The notes: a model not told the origin generated them from the sequence alone. 64,000 nucleotides of DNA from Eulemur rufifrons (GCF_041146395.1 NC_090984.1:82595114-82659113), one strand, 5' to 3'; shown: positions 10,041-21,345, counted from the first letter of the stretch. Translations and numbers: made by a program.

Positions 10041-13028
10041 ATTAATGAAAGGGGTAAAGAAATTCCAAGACCAGATAATCTCTAGGACGGTTCTAATTCT
10101 AAAGACCTAGCACTCAGGGCCGCACAAAGTTCTGAGTGGTGTCTGGGCTCCCCAAGGCGGGTGTGCCACTGAAACTGGGGGCAGTTTGGGAGAACAGTGT
10201 GGGAAGAGACAGAGGCCTGGGAACAAAAATGACTCCAAAAACAAGCAGACAGCTGCCCCCCTTACCTTTTGCTGTTAATATTAATATGGAATTGGAAGAA
10301 AGCAAGGAGCCATTTTATGCCATCTCTTACTCTCTCCTCAGTGAAAAATTCCCTATTTTAAATTTTCTTCGACTCTCTTTCATGTCTTCTTTGGCAATGA
10401 AAGGATTAAAAGAGAGAGTGAGAAAAATAGCTTTGCTACAGGGAAGAGAAAAAAGAAAAACAACTAAAAACAAAACAAAAACAGCAATCAACATGATAAT
10501 CTGTAATCTTAAACACAGAAAGTTGCCCCAAGAGCCAGACCTTCACCCGTTCCCTTCCTGTAACCGGGAACTAATGAGATGGGTCGCCAGGGTGTTGGGT
10601 AGCAATCAGTCTGGCTGCTGTCTCTGCATCTCATTGCCTTTCTAATGCAGACACAAGCTTCCTTAGTCACTCTTGCTTTTTTAACTTCAAACTTAGTAGT
10701 CAGGTTCTGAATAATAACAACCTTCCAGGTAAAATTCTCTTTGTTAAATGCTGAAACAAATGCCTTTGAGACCGGCTCACTTCTCTGCACTTGATTCTCT
10801 TGGGCATCTAGTCTGGCCCCCGAGTGTGCCCCTGAAGGGGGTTTGCACGGGGACTGAGGAGTCTCAGCCAGTATTTCAGCTCCACACAGCCAACCTGGTC
10901 TTCCCCGACACAGGCTCCTGTCTATTCCCACTCAAAAAGAGTTGCCAGGAGACTTGAAATCACAAATCTGAAAACCCCAGCACTTCATAAATTCAAGGTA
11001 ACATTGCTACTGTTCTAATTTTTTAAAATTACAGCACTCCGTTTTTCTCCAAAAAGGGTATAAACAAGAAGATAGTTTGGTTTGTACTTTTCCTCTTTCT
11101 TACCTAAATCTCTCCTTTGAATTGCCAAGGGAAATCCTTTACTGGAACACAGACACAGAGTTATTACAGTGGATAGTAAAGTAAGATATGGTGAGCTCAG
11201 GGGCTCCATTTTTTGCTTCATTCAGCAACATATTTCAGAAGAGCATCAGTAATTGGGACGTAATCTATTTGTCAACAGGAATCCGGAATACTCCCTTGCA
11301 GTTGATTTCAGAAATCCATTTGACTCTTGCAGAGTGCTATAACCAAGGTGAGAAAGGATAGAAACAGATGCAGAATTACAATTAGCAAAGGGAGAAGTGT
11401 TCACTGTGGATACTTAACACGCACTGGCATTTGGCCACCAAGCTCTGGTTCTTCCTTCGAAGCTCCTGACACCTCCCCTTTGGAAAGGAGGTTAATAATG
11501 GCATCATACCTACACCCCCACAGTTACAGCTAAATAACAATTTCCATGATAAGCCTTTGTTTTTCTACAATTGAGAATTTAAGGCAGCAATTTCATCTAT
11601 AATGTCTGAGCCCAGAATTTATTTTTGGCTTTTTCCAAAGAAAGTTGTACCCATTTAACTTTGCCTGACAGTAAGAGAGAAAAATGTTTTTAAAAGTACA
11701 AATTTTAATTAGCTAGGCAATTTGCCTTTCTCTGAACCCTCAAACCCTGGCCATTGCCAAAGGCAGGAAGCCAGCTGAAGTGGAACTGTGATCAGATGCG
11801 GGGAGGCAATGTCAAGGGTTTGCAGCAAGCAGCAGTTGCCCATAGCCTGGGTTAGTAATATGCATATTATTTTAATGACTCATTAGTGCTTGGCTTTGAA
11901 TGAACACTGGGTGATTAGAGAAAAGGATATCTGGGCAGCAATTTTTAGAACACAGAGGTAAGATGTATTTTTCACCACTTGCTTTGAGGGGCAGCCTGGT
12001 GCCCAGATGTTGACCTTTAAGCTACCTCTCCTAGCCCTGGGGCTTCCCCTGGCATTTCCTGGGCAGACCCCTCCCCCAGCATCCCCTGAGCTCCAGCTTT
12101 CAAAGCCTCTGTCCAGGGCTGGTTGGATAGCAGGCAAACTATACCATAAGGGAAAACCTGCTGGCTGGCAGCTTCTAGGGCTAATCTTGTATTTTGTTTC
12201 CCAAGTCCACCTTTCCGTGACACCTCAGAGGAGGGTTTTACTGCTCTGAGGTTTAGAATGTGTGTTTCAGGGAAAAAGACTCTTACAACTTCAGCCTGGG
12301 TAACTTACTTTTCTTTGCCTCCTTGGTGAGAGGAGACCTTTGCAGGAAATGCCTTCACATCAAACCCACCTTGCCCTGTCCCCCTTCACTTGTCCGGTAG
12401 TTACCTAGAGTTAGTGGCGAAAATTCCAGGTTCAGTCACTTGCTAAAGGACTCATGAGTGCATTTTGTTTGGCGCTTTGAAAATCTCTAGAAATTTAGTA
12501 AATGGCTCAAGAACTGCCTTCAAGCTTGGGTTGCTAAATAAAAATTTTTTTAAATCATTTATGCACAAGTAAAACCACAAAGCAGTAACTTTGACTAGAT
12601 AAAAGGCTTGAGACCCTGAGGATGTTTTGAAGCCATTATCCATGAAAGGCAAAGGCTACGGTCCTGTGTCTACTAATGTGTAGATAAATGTCCCCAATGC
12701 CTAGGCTTGATAACACTGAGCAATTATCATAGTCTCTGTCATAGCTTAGCCATTTAATTTATTTTCTTTATCACTTTCTTGGCAGTTAATAGCCTCTGAT
12801 TTGAATTTTTAATTTTTCTTGTACCACAATGGTTCTGCCTCTCTGATGAGATTGTAAGCACCAGTGGACAAGTCATCTTAGTCTTCTTGGCAAACCTCAT
12901 AACACCAAAACTGGTTTCCCGAATCAAGACCTGAGTATCCTGACACTCAAAAATTGTCTTTTCAACATCCAGTTAGCCTCATTCGTGTATTTTTTAAATT
13001 TATTTATTTTTATTTAAATAGATTTTTA
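10041..13028. other. Repeat-poor unique block, candidate conserved non-coding DNA
   Basis: Nearly 3 kb with no repeat I can name. A 169-codon frame at 10136-10645 (+) has no recognisable domain and overlaps a 140-codon frame on the other strand (10509-10931), so I do not call either coding. The low repeat content and the palindromic site pair at 11856-11885 (reported separately) would fit a regulatory block. That is inference. Cross-species conservation would decide. Confidence 0.4.
11856..11885. promoter_or_regulatory. Adjacent palindromic sites (TAATATGCATATTA and TAATGACTCATTA)
   Basis: Two perfect palindromes separated by three bases. The first, 11856-11869, has an ATGCAT core like POU/octamer-type sites. 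The second, 11873-11885, centres on TGACTCA, the classical AP-1 heptamer, flanked by TAAT/ATTA homeodomain cores. Enhancer function is only inferred from motif content. Confidence 0.35.
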
Positions 13029-13230
13029 CAGGGTGGGGAATCTGTGGCTTCAAGGCCACATGTGGCCCTCCAGATCCCCAAGCGTGGCCCTTTGACTAAG
13101 TCCAACCTTCACAGAACAAATCTCTTTATTAAAAGGATTTGTTCTGTAAAATTTGGACTCAGTCAAAAGGCCACACTCAAGGATGCAGAAGGCCACGTGT
13201 GGCCCCGAGTCTGCAGGATCCCCACCCCTT
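13029..13230. mobile_element. Palindromic hAT-like MITE, about 200 bases
   Basis: The element begins CAGGGTGGGGAATCTG and ends with the matching inverted CCCCACCCCT. The two halves are inverted copies over about 100 bases each. ACAGAACAAATC (13111-13122) pairs exactly with GATTTGTTCTGT (13136-13147), and GGCCACATGTGGCC (13054-13067) corresponds to GGCCACGTGTGGCC on the right. There is no coding sequence, so it would depend on a transposase supplied elsewhere. CAGGGG-type termini and a palindromic body suit the hAT superfamily. An 8-base target duplication is not visible. The exact family is not assigned. Confidence 0.75.
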
Positions 13231-13578
13231 CCCCCTCCCTTCTGAGGTTCCCGTGTCCTTTAAGTCACTCTGTAGGTGCCCTTTCTTTTAAATGGAAATT
13301 CCCAGAGGGAGGGGTGATCCCCGCCAGTGACTCCTTAATTTGAATTACTTCAGTCAGATAATCAGATGTTCCAGGAAATAGAATTAAGGAAAATGGAAGT
13401 AATTTTTGAACCTGTGGAACTCTGAGAGAAGGTGGCCAGCCCACCAGGCAAGGACTTTGTGAGTGTACATGCATGAGCAGGAAGGGTTGGAAAGAGAATT
13501 CTCACTAGTTCTGTAACTTGTCTGTGGCTAGAAACAGACGTAAAATTATGTCTCTAGGCATCCATGGATGTTTCAGAG

Positions 13579-13902
13579 CAGGGTTGGCAAACTGTAGCCA
13601 GTCACCTGTTTATGTATGACACACACGCTAAAGGTAGTTTTATTATTTTTAAAAGTTGGAAGAAAAAATCAAAAGAAGAGTACTGTTTTATGACACATGA
13701 GAATTATATGAAATTCAAATTTCAGTGTCTATGAATACAATTTAGTTGAAACACAGCCACACTGATTCATTGATGTGTTATCTATGGCTGCTTTTGTGCT
13801 ATGATGGCAAAACTAGTAGTTTCGACAAAGACCACATGGCCCAAAAAGCCTAAAATATTTACTTATTACCTGCCCCTTTACAAGAAAAGTATGTTGACCC
13901 TT
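13579..13902. mobile_element. hAT (Charlie-type) non-autonomous DNA transposon
   Basis: Starts CAGGGTTGGCAAACTGTAGCC and ends AAAGTATGTTGACCCTTG, the diverged inverted termini of a common mammalian hAT repeat. Internal landmarks are TTGAAACACAGCCACACTG, TCTATGGCTGCTTTTGTGCT and CCTAAAATATTTACTTATTA. Flanking octamers TTTCAGAG and ATTTAGAG agree at 6 of 8 positions and are a probable eroded target duplication. No transposase. Confidence 0.8.
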
Positions 13903-14009
13903 GATTTAGAGCAAAGTTTTTTTTTTTTTTTCATTTCTTTTTAGCTTTAATACTTTGGATGGAACAGTTTTTCATACTTATAAAATGAGCAAACAATATT
14001 TCTTCCCTG

Positions 14010-14166
14010 TCAAAAAATATTAGAATGTAGAGAGATAGTTACAGAAATGTTCATCTCAGTGAGGTTAACATATACACACATAGAAACAAAACTTTATGCC
14101 TAACCATATGGTAGTGGTTGAGTGTGGTGCATTTATACAATTGATTTCTGTAGAGACATTTATTGG
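14010..14166 (+). mobile_element. L1M 3'-UTR piece, left part
   Basis: GTTACAGAAATGTTCATCTC and nearby wording suit an old L1M 3' region. It appears to continue after the LTR insertion (14516-14597) and after the Alu (14907-15060), which together read as one L1 interrupted twice. Reconstruction is tentative. Confidence 0.4.
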
Positions 14167-14515
14167 TGCCATGATCTAAATGTTTGTGTCTCCCCAAAAT
14201 TTACGTGTTGAAATCCTAACTCCCAAAGCAGTGGTATTAGGAGATGGGGTCTTGGGAAAGTGATTAAGTCACCCAAGCCCTCCTGAATGTGATTAGTGCC
14301 CTTATAAAAGAGACTCCAGAGAGCTAGCTACTTCTTCCACCATGTGAGGACACAGCCATCTGTGTACCAAAACTTGGGCCCTCACCAACACCGAATCTCC
14401 TTGTACCTTGATCTTGGACTTCCCAGCCTTCAGAACTGTAAGAAATAAATTACTATTGTTTATAAGCCACACAATTTATGGTATTTTGTTGTAGCAGCCT
14501 GAATAGACTAAGACA
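14167..14515 (+). mobile_element. Solo LTR, MaLR-type
   Basis: A 349-base unit with TG at the start and CA at the end. Landmarks are TGTTTGTGTCTCCCCAAAAT, GGTATTAGGAGATGGGGTCT, CCACCATGTGAGGACACAGC, TTGGACTTCCCAGCCTTCAG, the AATAAA signal in AAGAAATAAATTACT, and GCAGCCTGAATAGACTAAG. This is an ERVL-MaLR-like long terminal repeat without internal retroviral genes. It retains polyadenylation-signal wording but is old and no activity is implied. Confidence 0.8.
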
Positions 14516-14597
14516 AGGGGCACAGAACTGCGCTTCTAATTTTAATTGTTTGTACAGTATGAACTCATAAAAAATGCTGCAATAAAAAATATCATCA

Positions 14598-14890
14598 GAC
14601 CGAGCATGGAGGCTCATGCCTGTAATCCTAGCACTCTGGGAAGGTGAGGCAGGAGGGTCACTTGAGCTCAGAAGTTTGAGACCAGCCTGAGCAAGAACAA
14701 GATCCCATCTCTACTAAAAATATAATAGAAAAAATTAGCTTGGTGTGGTGGCATATGCGTCTAGTCCCATCTCCGAGGCTGGGAGGGAGAATCATTTGAG
14801 CCCAGGAGTTTGAGGTTGCTATGAGCTAGGCTGACAACCACGGCACTTTAGCCTGGGCAAAACAGAGCAAGACCCTGCCTGGAAAAAAAT
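14598..14890 (+). mobile_element. Alu SINE, dimeric, no extended linker
   Basis: Sense Alu beginning GACCGAGCATGGAGGCTCAT, with AGACCAGCCTGAGCAAGAAC at the end of the left arm. The linker is short (ACTAAAAATATAATAGAAAA) and the right arm has GTGAGCTAGGCTGAC-like wording in mutated form. A/T-rich words AAAAAATATC lie on both sides (14584-, 14883-) and may be the target duplication. Inserted into an L1M 3' UTR. Confidence 0.93.
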
Positions 14891-14906
14891 ATCTTAAAAA
14901 AAAAAA

Positions 14907-15060
14907 GATCCATATCAAAATTTAGACACATATCTGAGTGGTGGGATTGCAAGTGGTTTTTCTCTTCTTTTTGCTTCTCTGTATTTTCTAAATGGTTTCC
15001 AGTGAACAAATATTACTTTTACAAAAGTAAAACCATAATGAAAAATGCTTTTTCCTTTCA
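14907..15060 (+). mobile_element. L1M 3'-UTR end
   Basis: GAGTGGTGGGATTGCAAGTG, TTTCTCTTCTTTTTGCTTCT, CTGTATTTTCTAAATGGTTT and GAACAAATATTACTTTTACA follow the order of the 3' UTR of older L1M elements in sense orientation. No coding sequence. Confidence 0.75.
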
Positions 15061-15087
15061 TAATAGAGATGGATAGAAAAACAGAAC

Positions 15088-15118
15088 AAAATTATCTAAT
15101 AGTACATTAGATAATTTT
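15088..15118. repeat. Perfect inverted repeat, 13-base arms, 5-base loop
   Basis: AAAATTATCTAAT (15088-15100) and ATTAGATAATTTT (15106-15118) are exact reverse complements around the loop AGTAC. The arms are AT-rich. No neighbouring terminator or gene context gives it a role. Confidence 0.85.
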
Positions 15119-15149
15119 TATTATTCCCTAAGGTAAAAAAAAATTCTCC

Positions 15150-15368
15150 TGGGAGATAGTGGAACAAGGACCTTGGCATCAAGAGGCTCAGAAACCAACT
15201 CTACCAATCACTAGTTATGTAATCTGGAGTGAACTGCCTACTGTCTCTGAGCCTCAGTTTTCCAAGTTGTCAAATAAGGAATATAACGTCCTCTTGGGGC
15301 TTTTTAAAGTATTAAATAAAATCATGCATACAAAACAACTAATTCACATGGTGACAGGCATATAAGCA
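15150..15368 (+). repeat. MIR SINE
   Basis: Sense MIR with diverged body: TAGTTATGTAATCTGGAGTG, CTGTCTCTGAGCCTCAGTTT, TAAATAAAATCATGCATACA and a degraded GGTGACAGGCATATAAGCAC end. Confidence 0.75.
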
Positions 15369-15370
15369 CT

Positions 15371-17373
15371 AAAAAACTGTCAATTTTTCAGTAATTTTAT
15401 AGAGAATATTTGCTATAGAGATGTCCTGCATTCCATGGTAATTTCTCTTGTGATTAAAAAAAGTCCTAAGGTGAAATGTATGGATCAAGGAGCAGGGGAG
15501 GCAAGTGAGTGAATAGCAGAGCAGCACGAGGACAGGAACACCAACTATCCTGAGGACAACAGAAAATGGAGCGGTTCGACAGAGGCATTGGCTTTGTCGT
15601 TTGGTCAGGAAGCTTCTATCACTACTCACAGTAGTTGGGGACCGCTAGATTGGCTGGACGTGGGCACAGTGGCTGTATGTGAGTGATAGTGCAGGTCTTG
15701 AACCGTCTTCCAACAGTTCGCAGTTCTGCATGCCCGTTATATGAGAAGCACCAGAGATCCCGAGATGCGTAAGACACAGTCTGCTCCAGAGTGAGCTGCA
15801 GTTTCAAGGTGGGGTTAGAGGGATTGCTTTGGGCAAGGCAGTAAGCAATCAATCACTGTGTGTCCAGCACACTTTCCAGTTCAAGTATTTAATAATTAGC
15901 ATTCGAAGGAATGTTTGCACAGTCAGGGTTAGCAAGAAGGAAGATTATTTCTAAAATACTATTAAAATAACCATGTTCTGAGGAAATGATTGGATATGAT
16001 AAGGCCAGAAATAAAAAAAAATCACTAAAGAAATCTCATGATAAGTTGGAGGAATAGATGCTAAAAGCTTAAGAGAATGGGGAGAGATGAAGAGAAGGTT
16101 CTACAGCACATTGTATTTCTTCCAACAGACAGCAAGGAGTATCCCTTGGGTAGGATACTGCTGAGTGGAATCTCTGCAATGTGCCATATTCTTTTCATCC
16201 TCCTTGTCCATCTTGTTTTCCAGGTAATTCTTCTCTGAGAGTTCATTTTCCACCTTGGCCCTCTCTACATTGTATTATATATTCCCAACCTTCTAAACTA
16301 TTGCTTACTATTAATACTGACAAGTGAATATGGTCCACTCCTCGAGATTATATTCTTGAAGTTCCAATGGCCTGTATGAGCTATGCTCCCAAGATATATG
16401 AGGGGTAAAAACAAAACAAAACCCAACCAAAAACACAACCTTCTCTTCATGAAGTCCCCTGTATCTCCACCCTTGCCCTGCCTGGCCACACATCTGATTT
16501 GTTACACAGTCATTATTTTTTCCATGCTGTTTACTTCTCTGCAGGTTTCTTTTACACATATTTGCATTATGTTATTTATTCTAATTTTAGGATGGGTTTG
16601 CATAGGCAGCCTTTGCTATGCCACACAAGGGAAATAAATCATTCTTTCTTACTGTGTCCATGCCTGAAGTATTTAGTGTCTATATAATTACATTACTTAT
16701 GTCTTACCCCAAAAGATGTGTGTTCTACTCGAATGTCTACCTTGAGGACGCTGAAAGAGAATGCACATCTTAAAAGGCACTCCAATGAGGCGTCACACCC
16801 TCATCTGCAGGAGTGGCACCCAGTAGAACAAAGACTATACAGGATTAACTTTCTATGGGATCTGGGATATGGCTCTTTCCATAGTTGAGCCTCCTAGATA
16901 ATTGGAGATGGTGTGTGGACCTTGCAAGGATTGATAATGTGACGTGGGTTATACATTTTGAGACCTGATGAAAGAGAAGGCAACTAGAGTCACAAAGTAT
17001 GTTATTCATCTGTTAAAGGGAATTAAAGTGGGCAGGTTAGGAGAAGATAGACCTTTGGGTCCCAGAATTTGTGTCCTTCCCACTGCTGTAGCTGGGTACA
17101 CTGAGCCAAGCTAGAGTGATTATTAATTACCCAGGCTCCATGCTATTGAATTCAGAGGGTCAGAGAAATTGATGTCTTGATTGAAATTTGATGATGTAAC
17201 CAGCAGTAAGGTGGGTCCGTTTCCAGAGGCTAGAGAAAGTGTGTTCTCTCCAGGGTAAGGTAAGGACCATCCTCTGCCACCCCCTTGCATCCTGGAAGTC
17301 CTCGGGTCTTCAAGAACCTGGCAGCACCTCCTTGGGCTCTGGCATGAGGAAAGAATGATCCTCCCATTCCACA
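15371..17373. other. No gene recognised; local CpG cluster at 15,560-15,770
   Basis: Mostly AT-rich unique sequence. Around 15,560-15,770 about ten CpGs occur in roughly 200 bases, which is unusual for this background. The minus strand there has open frames (15369-15629, 15622-15852) without recognisable domains. It could be a decayed retrocopy or a small regulatory patch. Confidence 0.45.
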
Positions 17374-17580
17374 CAAACATGCACTCACACTCTTACACAT
17401 ATAGACTTGTACATATTCAGTAATACACATGGATAAACATTCAAAAATACACATACATAGCCATACATACAATGTGTACACATATAAACACCCATATATA
17501 CACAGTCACACATATAAATACATACACATGACACATGCACACCCTCACACACACTCTTATGTACACATTCACACACCTCC
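17374..17580. repeat. Degenerate CA/CATA-rich tract
   Basis: About 200 bases made of imperfect ACAC, ATACACA and ACATATA units. It leaves long cysteine/valine-rich open frames on the minus strand, which I discount as simple-repeat artefacts. Confidence 0.85.
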
Positions 17581-17779
17581 TGGGCACTGTGCAGGCCCTT
17601 TCTAAAGAACAGTCTCTGGCCCCAGCCTTCTCCTGCCACCTCTGCCCCACTGATGCTCTGGCCTTGGGCTAATAAGCAGGTGACCCTGGCTCTCCTGGAT
17701 TAGCTCATGAATTATTCCTGTCCCAATAACTTTAGAATTGAGCGTCTGAAACGAATGCTGAAAAGCAGGGAGGCTGTGT

Positions 17780-18398
17780 GTATTCGTCAAGGCTCTCCAG
17801 AGAGACAGAACCTATAGGATATACAGAGAGAGAGAGAGGAGAGGGATTTACTAGGGGAACTGGCTCATGCGATTATGGAGGCTGAGAAGTCCATGATATG
17901 TCTGCAAACTGGAGACCCTGGGATCCTCAGGAGTGCTGACTCTAGCGTGACTTAGCCTAAATCCAAAGGCTTCAGAACCAGGGAAGTCGATGGCGAAGGT
18001 GCAACTCTCGGTCCAAGGCCAAAGGCCTGAGAACCCCGGTGGGGGGTCGGAGAGTGGGGAGGAGGGGTCGGGGTGGGGAAGACACTGGTGTAGGTTCTCA
18101 AGTCCAAGGGCCAGGGAGCCTGGAGTTATCATCCGAGGACAGGGAAGGAAGAGTGTATCCCAGCTCCAGCAGAAAGATCAATATTTGCCTTTTCCCCGGT
18201 TTTACTCTCTCCAGGCCCCCAGCAGATTGGGTAGTGCCCACCGGCATTAATGGTGGGTGCTCTCCACCTGGTCCACTCCGACTCACATGCGAATCCCTTC
18301 TGGAAACACCCTTACAGACACACCCCAGAATAATGCTTTACCAGGCTTCTAGGTGTTCTTTAATCCAGTCGAGTTGACACCTAAAATTAACCATCATG
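17780..18398 (+). repeat. Dispersed mammalian repeat, family not assigned
   Basis: Starts TATTCGTCAAGGCTCTCCAG AGAGACAGAACC with a short GA microsatellite (about 17825-17845). It continues ACTGGCTCATGCGATTATGG, AGGCTGAGAAGTCC, AAACACCCTTACAGACACAC and ends GTTGACACCTAAAATTAACC. I recognise this as a common old interspersed repeat but cannot name its family with confidence. The middle (18000-18130) is unusually G-rich. Confidence 0.65.
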
Positions 18399-18954
18399 CC
18401 ACAGTTGGGAAAGCAGGAGGCAGAGGCTCTTTCTGCATCTAGAGCAACATCGGACCAGTTCATCTCTTCAGTCTCTTCTGCTCAGAGCAATCTATGGGAC
18501 TGTCGATGTTTGGTACCCAACTGTATTACACATCTGGTTTAAAACTGAGGGGGCAGGTGGGGCATGGTCATGAAGATCAAAGAAAGAAGTGGCCCCGTCA
18601 CTGAGGGGCTAATGCCAGTCTTGACTGAGAAAGAAATGACAGGGTTCAACTTTCACGTGATTGTTTTTACTTCTTAAATTTATTTTTATTTATTTTACTA
18701 TTTTTCATTATCCAGTAATACATGATGTGCATTATTGTGGATAATATTTCAGAAATGTAGGTGAAGCCATGGCCTCTGTCCTCCATGCTATGCCCCTTGC
18801 TCCTGGGGGGACAGCCACTGCCAGCAGGCAGCTGTGGCCTCCCAGTCTGTCCTGGTCGGTGGGCTCCTCTTCCTGACGAAAATAGTACTGCAGGAATGGC
18901 CTTAAAACTGGCCTTTTCCCCCACTTAATCATATGTCTTAAAGGGCTTTTTATT
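18399..18954. other. No gene recognised
   Basis: Unique sequence; an AT-rich stretch near 18665-18715 may be LINE-derived. Confidence 0.5.
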
Positions 18955-18959
18955 AAGTG

Positions 18960-19430
18960 ATTTTAAAACAAAACAAGCGACTGGCCTTGCGGGCGGGCCC
19001 CTTTCCCTGTTTCCGCCCAGCGCCACGCTGGGCCTGCGGTTCTGTCAGACAGGCCTGGTTCTGGGCCCGCCTTTTCCCATCTCGCTGTCACAGCGCTCGC
19101 TCCGCAGCGTCTGGGCTCCCGCCCGTCTGCTGCGGCCGCGTGGAGGAAGCAGAGTCGTCTTACTGTAATTATTTGAGGTTCTGGGCAGTTTTCTGTGCAT
19201 CAGATCCAGTAACACAAAACAGAAGAAAACCATTATGCCCAAACCCAGCTATTTACTGTCTCCCACACAGCTTTTTCTGGGAAAGGGAGACCGCGGTAAC
19301 GTGGGAGAGGAGCTGCGATCCGGGCTGGGAGCTGTGACCTGCAGACAGGCTCTGGGCGCCCGCAGGGCTGACCCGGCAAAACGCGGCAAACAAAGCCGGG
19401 CCTGGGCTCCTCCAGGGAGAGCAGCCCAGT
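18960..19430. promoter_or_regulatory. Small CpG-rich patch, possible minor CpG island
   Basis: Two CpG-dense cores, about 18976-19150 (GCGGGCGGGCCC, GCGGCCGCG) and 19287-19392 (CCGCGGTAACG, CGGCAAAACGCGGC), are separated by AT-richer DNA. This stands out from the AT-rich surroundings. It may be an alternative promoter, an enhancer or a CpG-rich fossil. No TATA box or clear first-exon/donor structure is seen. Confidence 0.45.
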
Positions 19431-19494
19431 GACTAAAACAACACAGACGGGGTCAGATGTTTTCCTCAAACCCTGGTTCCGTGACCAGCTCTAG

Positions 19495-19665
19495 AACCTC
19501 GGGTCAGATACTCATTATCTGTGCGCCTTGTCCTTTTCTCATGTAGAAAATGGACGTAACAGTAATTATAGCTACTTTATGGGGTTTCGTGAAGCTTAAG
19601 TGAGAGAACGCATGCAAAGTCCTTGACACAATACCTGGCATGAGGTAATTTCTCAAGAGAGATTA
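19495..19665 (+). repeat. MIR SINE 3' half
   Basis: Sense MIR: TTTTCTCATGTAGAAAATGG, AATTATAGCTACTTTATGGG, AAGCTTAAGTGAGAGAACGC and GACACAATACCTGGCATGAG in consensus order. Confidence 0.75.
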
Positions 19666-20304
19666 ACTGCTGACTGAGCTTCCTCCTCCCCTTCCTTCTC
19701 TCAGAATTCTTCTTGGTAGTTCCATCTTCTTGTGTCTGCCCAGCGAGTCCCCGCTCCCTGCTCAGGCACACTTGCGGTAGCTGGGGACCCCTCTGCTGCC
19801 CCCAGCCTGCCCCTTCTCTAGTTGGGTGCTCCCCTGGGGCTTGCCCTCTCTCACCTTTTCCTCAAACCTCAAAGCTCATTACTGCAGAGTTTCCTCTCCA
19901 CACCCCACCCAGCCGAAGCTCACTTCACGGCTTGGTGCGTTTGCCATTCATTCCTTCCATATGTGTGTATGTCAGCGCCTACTTTTTGTGCCAAGTGCTG
20001 GGATAGGTGATGGGGAGAAAGACACAGTCCTGCTCTGAGGAAGCCCAGTCCACTCTACTGGGGTCAGAGATCGGCAAAATGGCTATTACAATGCAGGGTG
20101 CCAAATAAATGCTCTGATGAAAAGGCGTGTTCTACATGCCTCCAGGAGGATGTGCACACCAGCCTTGGGGTGGCTTCTCTACTTTCTAGCAGATTTCTCT
20201 ATCTGTCTAGACTCTATCTTCTAAATCTGCTATTGAATTTTTATGTCATCAATTACATTTTTAATTTCTAAGTATCTTTTCTTGTTCTCTGATTATTCTT
20301 TATT

Positions 20305-20317
20305 CATAGTGGTTCTT
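20305..20317. repeat. Alu target-site duplication, left copy
   Basis: CATAGTGGTTCTT occurs here and again without change at 20661-20673, flanking the Alu between. Confidence 0.9.
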
Positions 20318-20712
<395 letters not shown>

Positions 20713-20929
20713 CTAGGACAGAGTCTAACAACCTGAGTACCAGGACACCTGGGTATGATGATCCCGGCCTCTCAGTGTCAGGTTCTGTAAGATCCAAGGA
20801 GTCAATTGGCCAAGCTGATAAACACCGTTATTCATTCCTCACTGTTGCATCCATATTATCGTTGTCCTCTGTGTCCCAGGTTGTGGTGTGGAGTGGTGAG
20901 GGGCATGGTCTGTACTTTCATGAGTTCAC

Positions 20930-21345
20930 AGACGGGTGGAAGAGTCCAGCACATGAACAAACAATTACAACACCAAGGGGTAAAGTCTGCATGTGCCTGT
21001 GTATGGATTGCTCAGGAAATGGCTGAGGAGAACACTGGGAAGGTGTGGGGGCAGAAGGGGCAGCAGAAGAGGCTATATTATTGCCAAGTCTTAAAGGATA
21101 AGAGGAAATTTACAGGCAGAGAAGGGGCAGAGGAAGAGGCAAAGGAGGGAACACACGCCTGGCAGAAAGGCATGAGTTCTATCAAGCAGGCATTAAAGAG
21201 CTTACAGTATGTTTGAGTTGGGGGTGAGCAGTTCGGTGGCTGGAGTTTAAACACTCACTGGGAGGGGAAAGCTGGGGGAGAGGGCACCGGTGGGAGACAC
21301 ACTCCAGGGAGGTTAATAGCTTGGATTGTGCAGGGCCTCACCTGT
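20930..21345 (+). repeat. Old LINE-derived repeat (L2-like), tentative
   Basis: CAGAGAAGGGGCAGAGGAAG, GGCAGAAAGGCATGAGTTCT, GATTGTGCAGGGCCTCACCT and nearby wording match the same dispersed repeat type as at 25.4 and 51.2 kb. Open frames across 20676-21216 are non-coding by this reading. Confidence 0.4.

Noticed and set aside
10136..10645. 169-codon open frame in unique DNA
   Set aside because: No recognisable domain, lysine-rich low-complexity part, overlapped by a 140-codon frame on the other strand. Compatible with chance; conservation would be needed.
17385..17639. Cysteine-rich minus-strand open frames resembling small secreted proteins
   Set aside because: They translate a degenerate CA/CATA simple repeat; the cysteine and valine pattern is a consequence of the repeat.
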